This document shows positions 53,990-62,862 of a stretch of DNA of 64,000 nt, piece by piece; within the stretch, counting starts at the first letter, position 1, and every line of letters starts with the position of its first letter. The notes under the pieces were generated by a model. That model saw nothing but the letters and a program-made list of their open reading frames with translations. It searched no databases and was not told the DNA's origin. The position numbers and the translations under genes were made by a program. The stretch comes from Verrucomicrobiaceae bacterium (lineage in GTDB: Bacteria; Verrucomicrobiota; Verrucomicrobiia; Verrucomicrobiales; Verrucomicrobiaceae): assembly GCA_027490195.1 (NCBI GenBank), contig JAIXYN010000022.1, positions 158,532 through 222,531 of the forward strand. Direction: 5' to 3'.

Positions 53990-54418
53990 TCACCGCAGCG
54001 TGAGTGTGCCGCCGTCCAGGGGGTAGGCGCTGCCGGTGATGAAGCTGGCTTCGTCGCTGCAGAGAAACAGCGCGGCGGTGGCGACTTCATCGGGCTGGCT
54101 CATGCGACCGATGGGTTGAGTGAGGCTAAGCTTTTCAAACATCTCTGCCTCGCTGCCGGGATAGTTTTTGGCGATGAATCCATCGACGAATGGCGTGTGG
54201 ATGCCTCGGTCGAGGAAGTCATTCGCGATGGAGCAGTTCATGGCGAGCACCGCGCCTTTGCAGGTAGAGTAGGCAAAGCGGACGCTGCGGTAGCAACCGA
54301 GCGCGGGCTTGGGGTCGTCAACAGCGATGAACAGGACGTTGGGATGCGGCGGGGCGGCGAAGGTTATCTGGCAGATGAGGACACAGAGACAATTGGGGAT
54401 GAGTCGGGTGAATTTCAT
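53990..54418 (-). pseudogene. Fusion remnant: sulfatase N-terminus joined to short-chain dehydrogenase C-terminus
   Basis: The first 43 residues of this 142-residue frame are a signal peptide plus PNVLFIAVDDPKPALGCY. This is the N-terminus of type I sulfatases, in which the DD pair (34-35) binds calcium. The sulfatase stops there: the CxPxR formylglycine motif is absent. From about residue 46 the sequence continues as the C-terminal half of a short-chain dehydrogenase (FAYSTCKGAVLAM with the YxxxK pair Y50/K54, then QPIGRMSQPDEVATAALFLCSDEASFITGSAYPLDGG). Its Rossmann nucleotide-binding half is missing, and a segment after DRGI also seems deleted. Neither enzyme can work, so this is a deletion scar that stayed in frame (junction near 54285-54292). 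Confidence 0.8.
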
Positions 54419-54468
54419 GGCTCGAGCTTCGCTTTCGCGGTGGGGTTGAGCGTTGGAACGAGCGCCGT

Positions 54469-55863
54469 TTAGGCGATGATCTCTTTCACCACCTCACCGT
54501 AAACATCGGTCAGGCGGAAGTCGCGGCCAAGGTGACGTGAGGTGAGCTTGAGGTGATCGATGCCGAGGAGATGCAGCATGGTGGCGTGCAGATCATGGAT
54601 GTGGACTTTGCCGTTGATGACGCGGTAGCCCATGTCGTCGGTGTCGCCGTAGGTGAGGCCACCTTTGACGCCGCCGCCGGCCATCCATGAGCAGAAGCTC
54701 TCGGGCTGATGCTCGCGCCCGTGTTTCTCGATGGGCGACTTACCGCTGAGATCCTGGCTCCACGGTGTGCGGCCAAACTCGCCGCTCCAGAGCACGAGTG
54801 TGTCTTCAAGCAGGCCGCGTGATTTCAAATCTTTGAGCAAAGCGGCAACAGGTTGATCGGTCTGCGAGCAAAGTTTGGGAAGATTGCCGCGAATATCCCC
54901 GTGATGATCCCAGCCCCCGATGCTGACTTGCACGAAGCGCACGCCGGCCTCGCTGAGTTTGCGAGCAAGCAGACAGGCGCGGCCAAAGGTATTAGTGTCC
55001 TTGCCGCCTACGCCGTAGAGGTCAAGCGTGGCTTTGCTCTCCTTTGAGATATCCACAATTTCAGGCGTCGTGAGTTGCATACGCGCGGCGAGCTCCATGT
55101 TTTGAATCATGCCTTCCATGTTCGCATCGCCTTGCAGATCGACGACAAGACGCTTGTTCATGCGGGCCATGAAATCCATGCGCTGGCGCTGAATGGCGTC
55201 GTTCTCGGAGACGTTGCGCAAGTTTTCGACAGGCAATGATTTGCTGTCGAGCGGCACGGTGAGCTTAGTACCTTGATGGATCGCGGGCAGGAACGCGGAA
55301 CCATACTCACGCACACCACCGCCCTGGATGCTTACGAAGCTTGGCAGATTCGCGTTTTCGGTGCCGAGCCCATAACTAACCCACGCTCCCATGGACGGAC
55401 GCACTTCAGCAAAGGTACCAGTGTGGAACTGCAAGGTCGCGCCTGCGTGCTGGGGATTGTCAGCGTTCATGCCACGCAGAAGACAAAGATCATCCGCCAC
55501 CGTGGCGAGGTGCGGCATTAAATCAGAGATCATCATGCCGCTTTGTCCGCGCGGACGCACCGGAGCCATCGCCTTGAGCGCAAGGAACTGATCCGTCCCG
55601 ACCTGGGTGACTTCTTTTCGCAAAGGCGAATCGATCTTCTGCCCGTGTTTGCGCTCAATAAAATCCTTCGGATCAAAGAGGTCCATCTGCGACGGACCAC
55701 CACCCATGAAGAGGAAGATGACGCGCTTGGCTTTCGGCACCATGCCGGGAATTCGAGCCGCGAGCGGATTCGAGGCCGCACGGGCAATGTCTTGCATGGC
55801 GAGAGCTCCAAAGCCGCAGGCAGTGCGCTGGAGGAGTTGGCGGCGAGTGAGGATTGAGTTCAT
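54469..55863 (-). CDS. Tat-exported DUF1501 protein
   Basis: The protein is 464 residues from ATG 55863, which starts MNSILTRRQLLQRTACGFGALA, a twin-arginine signal. DUF1501 landmarks are KRVIFLFMGGGPSQMDLFDPKD, LLRGMNADNPQHAGATLQFHTG, GWDHHGDIRGN, LWSGEFGRTPWSQ and VHIHDLHATMLHLLGIDH. The longer frame to 56013 overlaps the upstream gene out of frame and is rejected. It lies 61 bases after the SUMF1-sialidase gene and is the likely partner of the PSD1 protein at 60.3-62.9 kb. Confidence 0.9.
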   Translation of the reverse strand: MNSILTRRQLLQRTACGFGALAMQDIARAASNPLAARIPGMVPKAKRVIFLFMGGGPSQMDLFDPKDFIERKHGQKIDSPLRKEVTQVGTDQFLALKAMAPVRPRGQSGMMISDLMPHLATVADDLCLLRGMNADNPQHAGATLQFHTGTFAEVRPSMGAWVSYGLGTENANLPSFVSIQGGGVREYGSAFLPAIHQGTKLTVPLDSKSLPVENLRNVSENDAIQRQRMDFMARMNKRLVVDLQGDANMEGMIQNMELAARMQLTTPEIVDISKESKATLDLYGVGGKDTNTFGRACLLARKLSEAGVRFVQVSIGGWDHHGDIRGNLPKLCSQTDQPVAALLKDLKSRGLLEDTLVLWSGEFGRTPWSQDLSGKSPIEKHGREHQPESFCSWMAGGGVKGGLTYGDTDDMGYRVINGKVHIHDLHATMLHLLGIDHLKLTSRHLGRDFRLTDVYGEVVKEIIA

Positions 55864-55924
55864 GGATTGGATGAGAATTGAAGTGATTAAGTGTGGTGAG
55901 GCCGGAGATTGGGCAAAACTGCTT

Positions 55925-58042
55925 TTACTTCCTCGGCGCAGACGGCAGTTGTTTGATCCACGCGAGGTTGAAGGCGTAGTGGTTCTGGCTGGTGATGAGC
56001 TGCACGCGTCCATCGCGAGTTTGGGTGGCGGCGAGGTAGCCGTTGCTGTCCGCTATGTTCTTTCCTTCGGGGGCGATAAGGCGGCGGTCGGGCCAGGTTT
56101 TGCCTTCGTCGTAGCTCACGGCGGCGTAGAGGCCGTAGCCAGTGTAGTCGCCGCCGACGGATTTGAATGTTAGACCGATGCGCTCGTTTTTGGGCGTGCG
56201 GGCCTGATCGGTGAAGGAACACAGCACGATGGGGCCTTCTTTGAGCCGCAGCATGGCGGGGCGCTGCGTGTTACTGACGACGGGAAACTCGCTGGCGGCA
56301 TAGCTCCACGTTGCTCCGAGATCGCTGGAGTAGCTGACGGGCATCTTGAGGTCGAAACGTTTTTGCGCGGGCTCTTCGGGTGAGAGACGACCGAAGGCCA
56401 TGAGACGTCCGTCTGTAAGTTCGACGATGGGGGAATGAATGCCCGCGATGAAAGGACCTTTGCCTCCGGGCTTGATTTCATCCGATCCGCGACGATTCCG
56501 CCCGGTCTCGCTCCAGGTCTTGCCGTTGTCGCGACTGATCGAGAGTCCCGAAAAATCGAACGGGATCGCGATGACGCCTTCCTTTGTGCGGATGGGATTG
56601 CTAGCCGACTCCCCGTGTGCCCGCATCACTTCGGCCTTCGACCAGGTCGCGCCGTTGTCGATGGAGCGGCGGATCACGATATCGCCATGCTGTCGGCCTT
56701 CGACGATGTGGAAGATCGTCTTGTCGCCGTCCCACCAGATTTTCGGGGCGTGGTCGTTCACGTCCATCGCATCCCAGAAGGACGAGGCGGCTTCCCATTC
56801 CTTGGCACCAAAGCGCAATCGCGAGGCGGCATTTGCAGTGGTGAGATCGGTTTCACCCATGGTGGAGAACCACACGGCGAGCAGATCGCCATTCGGGCAC
56901 TCGGTGATGGCCGGACTGTGGTTCTGGCTGATGAACACCGGGCCGAAAGCGTCATTTGGGATACGCACATAGGGTTTCGGGCCTTCGAAGAAAGGAGTTT
57001 CCGTAGAATGCGGCCCGTGGATCGGAACGATCTGACTCACGTTCTGCGCGTTCAATGGCGGCGTGGCCACGGGCAGAATTTTGCCCTTCGGAAACTCGCC
57101 TTGGACCACGCGGAAGCCGATGCGTGGGCTCGCAGAGTTCGTCACCCACGAGCCCCGATTCGCCGAGCGCAGGAAGCGGATCATGGAGGAATGAAATCCC
57201 CCGCGAAACACGCGACAGTCACCATCGATCCGCCCAAGCGGGTCGGTCTGTGCGCCGCCCACATACTGACCATACCAGTCGCTGCACCACTCCGCCAAGT
57301 TGCCGTGCATGTCATGAAGGCCCCAGGCATTCGGCGTCTTCTGCGCGACGCGCAAGGAACCCGTGCCTCCGGCTCTTGATTCTGCCTCAGGATGATCTAG
57401 GCCAAGTATTTGTCCCTGCTTCAACTTAGCAGGTGGCTTCCCGACATTCCGCCAGTCATACTCACGCGGCATCGGTCCCGGCGAGAAATACACGCCGCGC
57501 AGGTTTTCCTCCCCGAACCACTTCTGATGCCCGTCCGGTAACAAGTCGCCGGTGTGGAACAGCGTCTTCGTGCCCGCCCGGCAGGAATACTCCCACTCCG
57601 CCTCGGTCGGCAAGCGATACGGCTTGCCTTCCTTCTTCGTGAGCCACGCGCAAAACGCCACCGCCCGCTCCCAAGTCACACCGCTTGCCGCATCCTCATC
57701 CGCAGGCTTCGACTTCGGATCCTTCTTTTTGAACTCGGGATCGAACTGCCGATACTGCGCCACCGTGACCTCGGTGACGCCGATGTGAAACGGCTGCGTG
57801 ATCGTGACCTGATGCGCTGGCTTCTCATCGAAGTCGATCCGGTCGATGTCCTTGTGCATCTCGCCAAACCGCTTCTGCCGCAGGTAATCCTCCATCGGCG
57901 GCCCGTCCTGGCCCATCGTGAACGTGCCTGACTGGATGGGCATGAGCTTCATGCCGACGGAGTTAATGAGTGGCTCGGCGGCATGCAGTGTGGTGATAAG
58001 ACAAAAATATGTGAGACAGAAAAATGGTGTTCGAGTCTGCAT
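55925..58042 (-). CDS. Secreted SUMF1/FGE-like plus sialidase fusion (paralogue 1)
   Basis: The protein is about 705 residues. A 21-residue signal (MQTRTPFFCLTYFCLITTLHA) precedes an SUMF1/formylglycine-generating-like domain (about 25-290: NSVGMKLMPIQSGTFTMGQDG, YRLPTEAEWEYSCRAG, NAWGLHDMHGNLAEWCSDWY). A six-bladed sialidase/BNR domain follows (about 330-700) with Asp-box repeats SIDNGATW, SRDNGKTW, SSDLGATW and SYDEGKTW. The SUMF1 part lacks the catalytic cysteine pattern of true FGE, so it is probably a binding or accessory domain. ATG 58042 is chosen because it gives a signal peptide of the same length as the paralogue's; ATG 58081 is an in-frame alternative. Likely acts outside on a glycan. 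Confidence 0.85.
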   Translation of the reverse strand: MQTRTPFFCLTYFCLITTLHAAEPLINSVGMKLMPIQSGTFTMGQDGPPMEDYLRQKRFGEMHKDIDRIDFDEKPAHQVTITQPFHIGVTEVTVAQYRQFDPEFKKKDPKSKPADEDAASGVTWERAVAFCAWLTKKEGKPYRLPTEAEWEYSCRAGTKTLFHTGDLLPDGHQKWFGEENLRGVYFSPGPMPREYDWRNVGKPPAKLKQGQILGLDHPEAESRAGGTGSLRVAQKTPNAWGLHDMHGNLAEWCSDWYGQYVGGAQTDPLGRIDGDCRVFRGGFHSSMIRFLRSANRGSWVTNSASPRIGFRVVQGEFPKGKILPVATPPLNAQNVSQIVPIHGPHSTETPFFEGPKPYVRIPNDAFGPVFISQNHSPAITECPNGDLLAVWFSTMGETDLTTANAASRLRFGAKEWEAASSFWDAMDVNDHAPKIWWDGDKTIFHIVEGRQHGDIVIRRSIDNGATWSKAEVMRAHGESASNPIRTKEGVIAIPFDFSGLSISRDNGKTWSETGRNRRGSDEIKPGGKGPFIAGIHSPIVELTDGRLMAFGRLSPEEPAQKRFDLKMPVSYSSDLGATWSYAASEFPVVSNTQRPAMLRLKEGPIVLCSFTDQARTPKNERIGLTFKSVGGDYTGYGLYAAVSYDEGKTWPDRRLIAPEGKNIADSNGYLAATQTRDGRVQLITSQNHYAFNLAWIKQLPSAPRK

Positions 58043-58109
58043 ATTTTTGTCTGCGATCTTTTTGTCGTTGGGTTTCATCATCCGTGTATTCAGTGTGTTC
58101 CGTGGACCG

Positions 58110-60275
58110 TCACTTCTTTGGCGCGGGTGCCGGGGCTTTGATCCAAGCGAGGTTAAATGCGTAGTGGTTGCGGCTGGTGACGAGCTGGATGTTTCCATCG
58201 CGGCTCTGTGTGGCTGAGAGGTAGCTGGCGGGTTCGGCGAGCGTGTCGCTGATGAGGAAAGGCGTTCGTTCCTTGGTGATCCACTTCCGTTCCGGTCCAC
58301 CGGGGGTAATGAGTCGTCTGTCGGGCCAGGTTTTGCCTTCGTCGTAGCTCACGGCGGCGAAGAGGCCGTAGCCAGTGTAGTCGCCGTCGGTGGATTTAAA
58401 GACGAAGCCTTTGCGGTTCCGCCAGTCCCGCCATTGGTCGGTGAAGGAGCAGAACAGCAGCGGACCTTCTTTGAGTCGCAGCAGGACGCTCTTTTGAGCG
58501 CTGCTCACGACAGGAAACTCGCTAATGTCCCACTGCCATGTCTTGCCGTGATCACTCGAATAGCTCACGGGCGTCCGATTCTCGAACCGCGCCTGCTCTG
58601 GCACTGGGTCAAGTCGTGAAAAGGCCATCCAGCGCCCGTCGGAGAGTTCCACCATGGTGGGATGGTAGCCAGCGATGAATGATCCGCTGTTGCCGGGCCT
58701 GACATCCTCGCTGCCACGCATTCTGCGACCGTGCTGCTGCCAGCTCTTGCCAGCGTCCTCGCTGACCATGACTTCAAAGAGGTCATACGGGATCGCCAGG
58801 ACGCCGTCTTTGGTGCGCATCAACTGGTTAGCGTAGTCTCCGGCGGCGCGGAAGAACTCCGGCTTCGACCAGGTGGCACCGTTGTCAGTGGAGTGACGCA
58901 GGCTCTGACAGCCGGACTTATAATACACATCGTCGAGGTGATAGAGGGTCTTGTCTCCGTCCCACCAGAGTTGCGGCGCTCCGTCCAGCACATCGGCCGC
59001 ATCGTAGAACGGCGAAGCGGGTTCCCATTCCTTCGCACCGAGGCGCAGTCGCGATGCGGCATGCGAGCAGGTGAGGTCGGTCTCGGCGGGAGTCGAAACC
59101 CATGCCGCAAGCAGGTCACCATTCGGACATTCGGTGATCGTCATGCAATGGTTCTCACTGCAATACACCGGCCCGACCGCATCATCCGCGACATGCACCA
59201 ATAGCTTCGGTCCATCAAAGAACGGCACGTGGGCGGGTTGCGGCACGATGCGAGGCACAGTCTGGCTAACGTTTTGCGCATTCAGCGGCGGCGGTGCTTT
59301 GGGTAGCAAGGTTCCTTTTGTAAGCTCACCCTGCACGACGCGAAACCCCATGCGATCAAACGCATCGTATGGCACCCGCGAACCACGATTCGCCGAGCGC
59401 AGGAAGCGGATGAGCGAGGAATGATGTCCGCCGCGAAACACGCGAAAGTCGCCATCCACACGCCCGAGCGGGTCCGTCTGTGCACCGTTTTCATACGGCC
59501 CATACCAGTCGCTGCACCACTCGGCCAGATTGCCATGCATGTCGTGCAGACCCCAGGCATTCGCCGTCTGCTGCTCCACGCGCAACGAACCCGCCGCATC
59601 ATGTCTGGCGTTTTCATGAGTCCATGAACCGCCGACGAGCTCGCCATACTTCAATCCGGCCATCGCTTTCTCTCCCGCCTTCCGCCAATCATACTCCCGT
59701 GGCATCGGCCCGGGCGGAAAATAGGCGAAGCGTAAATTCTCATCTCCAAACCACTTCTGGTGAGCATCCGGCAAGGTACCTCCCGTGTTAAAAAGTGTCG
59801 CCGTTCCCGCACGGCATGCATACTCCCACTCGGCCTCGGTCGGCAAGCGATAGGTCTTTCCTTCCTTCTTAGTCAGCCACTCGCAAAACGCCAACGCCTT
59901 CTCCCAATTCACACCGCACGCCGCATCATCATCCGCAGGCTTCGACGTTGGGTCGTTCGCTCTGAACGCAGGATCAAACTGTCGAAACTGCGCCACGGTG
60001 ACCTCGGTGACACCCATGAGGAACGGCTGCGTGATCGTGACCTTGTGCGCGGGCTGCTCGTCGAAGTCGATTCGATCGAAATCCTTATACATGACCCCGA
60101 GCCGCTTCTGCCCCATATAATCCTCCATCGGCGGCCCGTCTTGGCCCATCGTGAACGTGCCTGGCTCAATGCGCACGAGTTTCATACCGATCGAGTTGGT
60201 GACAGGCTCGGCGGCGTGGAGAGGAGATAGCGAGTAAAGAATGAAAGGGATGAGCAGTGTGAGGAGGTGTTTCAT
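58110..60275 (-). CDS. Secreted SUMF1/FGE-like plus sialidase fusion (paralogue 2)
   Basis: The protein is 721 residues from ATG 60275, with signal peptide MKHLLTLLIPFILYSLSPLHA. It has the same architecture as its downstream neighbour: SUMF1-like domain (NSIGMKLVRIEPGTFTMGQDG, NAWGLHDMHGNLAEWCSDWY), then a sialidase domain with Asp boxes STDNGATW, SEDAGKSW, SSDHGKTW and SYDEGKTW. Similarity runs end to end (about two thirds identical by eye), so the two arose by tandem duplication. The open frame extends to 60428, outside the homologous region. The FGE cysteines are again missing. It starts 19 bases after the PSD1 gene. Confidence 0.86.
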   Translation of the reverse strand: MKHLLTLLIPFILYSLSPLHAAEPVTNSIGMKLVRIEPGTFTMGQDGPPMEDYMGQKRLGVMYKDFDRIDFDEQPAHKVTITQPFLMGVTEVTVAQFRQFDPAFRANDPTSKPADDDAACGVNWEKALAFCEWLTKKEGKTYRLPTEAEWEYACRAGTATLFNTGGTLPDAHQKWFGDENLRFAYFPPGPMPREYDWRKAGEKAMAGLKYGELVGGSWTHENARHDAAGSLRVEQQTANAWGLHDMHGNLAEWCSDWYGPYENGAQTDPLGRVDGDFRVFRGGHHSSLIRFLRSANRGSRVPYDAFDRMGFRVVQGELTKGTLLPKAPPPLNAQNVSQTVPRIVPQPAHVPFFDGPKLLVHVADDAVGPVYCSENHCMTITECPNGDLLAAWVSTPAETDLTCSHAASRLRLGAKEWEPASPFYDAADVLDGAPQLWWDGDKTLYHLDDVYYKSGCQSLRHSTDNGATWSKPEFFRAAGDYANQLMRTKDGVLAIPYDLFEVMVSEDAGKSWQQHGRRMRGSEDVRPGNSGSFIAGYHPTMVELSDGRWMAFSRLDPVPEQARFENRTPVSYSSDHGKTWQWDISEFPVVSSAQKSVLLRLKEGPLLFCSFTDQWRDWRNRKGFVFKSTDGDYTGYGLFAAVSYDEGKTWPDRRLITPGGPERKWITKERTPFLISDTLAEPASYLSATQSRDGNIQLVTSRNHYAFNLAWIKAPAPAPKK

Positions 60276-60294
60276 GCAACGACGAGGCTGGTTT

Positions 60295-62859
60295 TTACAG
60301 ACGAAACACAAATTCATTTGAAGCCAGCAGGCTGTGGCAGAGTTCACGCCACTTGATGGAGTCGATTGCGGGGCGGCCTTTGACGGTTTTGATGAGCGGC
60401 TCCACATTGCCGAGGAAGGCGGCCGCATCTTCGCGTTCGGTGCTGTTTATGGGGCGATTGAGAACGCGGAGCCAGAGGGCTTCGAGCCGCACGAGTTCGT
60501 TCGGTTCGGCGGCGATGAGCTTGTCGGCGAGCGTTGTGGCGCGTTTGCGGAGGAGGTCGTTGCTAAGCAGGAAGAGCGACTGCGTGGGCACCACGGTCTG
60601 ATTTCGCTGTCCGGCTGTGCCAGCAGGATCGACGAAATCAAAGAAGGCTCGCAAGCGGTCTGGACCAGCGGTGCCGCCTCGCAGGACAGGAAGATAGAGG
60701 GTGCGCTCAAACTCCTGCGAGGGGCGCGGCTTGCTGTGCTTGTAGTTAGGCGGATTGACACCTTTCAGAGCCAATGCACCGCAGTTATCCGGTTCTTCGA
60801 GCACCAGCGCAGGTCCGCCGCTATCGCGGGTGAGTTCACCGCTGATGGCAAGCATGGAATCGCGCATGGCCTCGGCATCAAGGCGCTGGCGATTCATGCG
60901 CCAGAAGAGTTTATTCTCGGGATCAAGCTTCATCGCCAGGGCATCATTGGAGCTGCTTAGGCGATAAGCCCGGCTAAGAACGAGCGAGCGAAGAATCGCT
61001 TTCTGCGACCAACCGCCGCGCATGAACCGAGTGGCGAGGTGATCGAGCAACTCAGGGTTTGTGGGCACATCGCCACGAGTGCCGAAGTAATCCACACTCG
61101 GCACGATACCCGTGGCGAAGAGTTTTTGCCAAATGCGGTTCACCGTTACGCGCGCGGTGAGCGGATTCCGATTGTCAGCAAGCCAGTCCGCGAATTGCAG
61201 ACGTCCACTTTGTCCGGCGGGAATGGAGGGGAACTTTTCCCATGAGGCTACGCGAACTGCCCCTCGCGGCACGACGGTGCTCGGCGCGTACGGATTTCCA
61301 CGCACATAAACGGGCATGTCGGCAGGCGCCGGGCCATCGCTCATGGCAAAGGCTCTTGGCGTCTTGTCCTTGAAGAACTCGGCGTGTTTGATGGTCTCGC
61401 CGAGCTTTTTGATCTGAGCGTCGAGTTCGTCGCGACGTTTAGTGAGGGCGTCTTTACCGGCGGCGGGCTTGGGGTCAGCATTGGCCGAGATGTCGCGTTG
61501 TGCATTGTCGGTAGCGGCGACTTGAGGTGATGGCGCGTAAGCTTTGCCAAGAGCGGCGAGTTGTTTGGTCACTACGGCTTTCTCGTCTGTCAGCTTTTTT
61601 TGCTCTTCTTTGAAGCCGAGGATGCGCTGCTCGTTCTCAACTTCGAGTTTCTTCCGCGCAGCGAGTTGGGCGGAGGTCTCGGGCAGGACGGTGCTGTTCA
61701 GCGTGCTCCAGACGCCCATGTCCGGCATTTTGTGCGAGGAGGGTGAACTGCGCAGCATACCAGCGATGCCATAGTAATCCTCCACTCCGATGGGGTCGAA
61801 CTTGTGATCATGGCAACGCACACAGCCGAGCGTCATGCCCATGAAAGTCTGACCGATTTTGATCATCTGGGAATCGATGTGATCGGTCTCCATTTTTGCC
61901 TTGTCCGGATTCACGATTTCGATGTCGCCCACCATGAGGAAGCCAGTGGCGGTGATTTTTTGCGCACGATCTTCCGTGGATTTCGATGGCATCAAGTCGC
62001 CAGCGATCTGCTCGCGCACGAACTCATCAAAGGGTTTGTCTGCGTTGAAAGCGTTGATGAGGTAATCGCGATAGCGCCATGCGTGTTCGGCGAACACAGA
62101 GTTCGACGTACCAATCATATCCGCGTAACCGGTGAGATCGAGCCAATGCCGCGCCCAGCGTTCACCGTAGGCTTTGGAGTTCAGAAGACGATCCACAACG
62201 TTCTCGAATGCCTGGCGCGTGGTGTCGCACTCGAAGGCTCGCACGTCGGCTTCAGTTGGCGGCAGGCCCGTGAGGTCAAGGCTCACGCGACGAAGCCAAG
62301 TGTAACGATCAGCATCAGCCACGGGCTTGATGCCCTTGGCTTCAAGCGGGTTGAGAATGAAATGATCCAGCGGATCAAGCGGCCATGCGGCATCCCTGAC
62401 CAGCGGTGGCTTGGGATTGCTCACGGGTTGGAAGGCCCAGAACTTCTTGCCTTCTTTGAGATCAATGACGCGCTTCTTCACTGCGGTCACCACTTCTTTC
62501 TCACGCGGATCAGGTGCGCCGAGCTTCACCCATTGTTCCAGAATCGCGATCTCTTCCGCAGGCAGCTTGCCTTTGGTAGGCATCTGAAGATGAGAGTCCG
62601 TGTAGCGGATAGCGGTAATCAGCAGGCTCTTGTTGACATCGCCAGGAGTGATGGCCGCACCATTTTCGCCACCCGTCTGCCAGCCCGGTTTTGAGTCCAG
62701 CGCGAGACCGCCTTTGATCTTTTTGTCATGCGAATGGCATTCGTAGCACCGCTGAATGAGCAGCGGGCGCACCTTGGATTCGAAGAAGGCGGTGTCTTCG
62801 GCCTGAGTGGTGCCGAAGACGCCAAGACAAAAAATGGCAGAAAAGAAAATGGTCTTCAT
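60295..62859 (-). CDS. Secreted PSD1 cytochrome-c-like protein (DUF1549/DUF1553)
   Basis: The 854-residue protein has a signal peptide (MKTIFFSAIFCLGVFGTTQA). A first haem motif lies in a planctomycete cytochrome c domain (RCYECHSHDKKIKGGLALD), and a DUF1549 domain carries the second (GCVRCHDHKFDPIGVEDYY). A charged, partly coiled-coil linker follows (about 410-500, ARKKLEVENEQRILGFKEEQKKL), then DUF1553 (about 560-840; LTARVTVNRIWQKLFATGIVPSVDYFG, QSLFLLSNDLLRKRATTLADKL). Compared with the 1122-residue PSD1 protein at 45.4-48.7 kb it lacks the long central insert. It starts 3 bases after the GntR-type regulator gene and is the second gene of the tract. Confidence 0.9.
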   Translation of the reverse strand: MKTIFFSAIFCLGVFGTTQAEDTAFFESKVRPLLIQRCYECHSHDKKIKGGLALDSKPGWQTGGENGAAITPGDVNKSLLITAIRYTDSHLQMPTKGKLPAEEIAILEQWVKLGAPDPREKEVVTAVKKRVIDLKEGKKFWAFQPVSNPKPPLVRDAAWPLDPLDHFILNPLEAKGIKPVADADRYTWLRRVSLDLTGLPPTEADVRAFECDTTRQAFENVVDRLLNSKAYGERWARHWLDLTGYADMIGTSNSVFAEHAWRYRDYLINAFNADKPFDEFVREQIAGDLMPSKSTEDRAQKITATGFLMVGDIEIVNPDKAKMETDHIDSQMIKIGQTFMGMTLGCVRCHDHKFDPIGVEDYYGIAGMLRSSPSSHKMPDMGVWSTLNSTVLPETSAQLAARKKLEVENEQRILGFKEEQKKLTDEKAVVTKQLAALGKAYAPSPQVAATDNAQRDISANADPKPAAGKDALTKRRDELDAQIKKLGETIKHAEFFKDKTPRAFAMSDGPAPADMPVYVRGNPYAPSTVVPRGAVRVASWEKFPSIPAGQSGRLQFADWLADNRNPLTARVTVNRIWQKLFATGIVPSVDYFGTRGDVPTNPELLDHLATRFMRGGWSQKAILRSLVLSRAYRLSSSNDALAMKLDPENKLFWRMNRQRLDAEAMRDSMLAISGELTRDSGGPALVLEEPDNCGALALKGVNPPNYKHSKPRPSQEFERTLYLPVLRGGTAGPDRLRAFFDFVDPAGTAGQRNQTVVPTQSLFLLSNDLLRKRATTLADKLIAAEPNELVRLEALWLRVLNRPINSTEREDAAAFLGNVEPLIKTVKGRPAIDSIKWRELCHSLLASNEFVFRL

Positions 62860-62862
62860 ATC

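Noticed and set aside
55925..60275. Reading the SUMF1 domains as active formylglycine-generating enzymes that mature a sulfatase
   Set aside because: The catalytic cysteine region has no cysteine and the only sulfatase trace in the locus is a fragment without its CxPxR motif.
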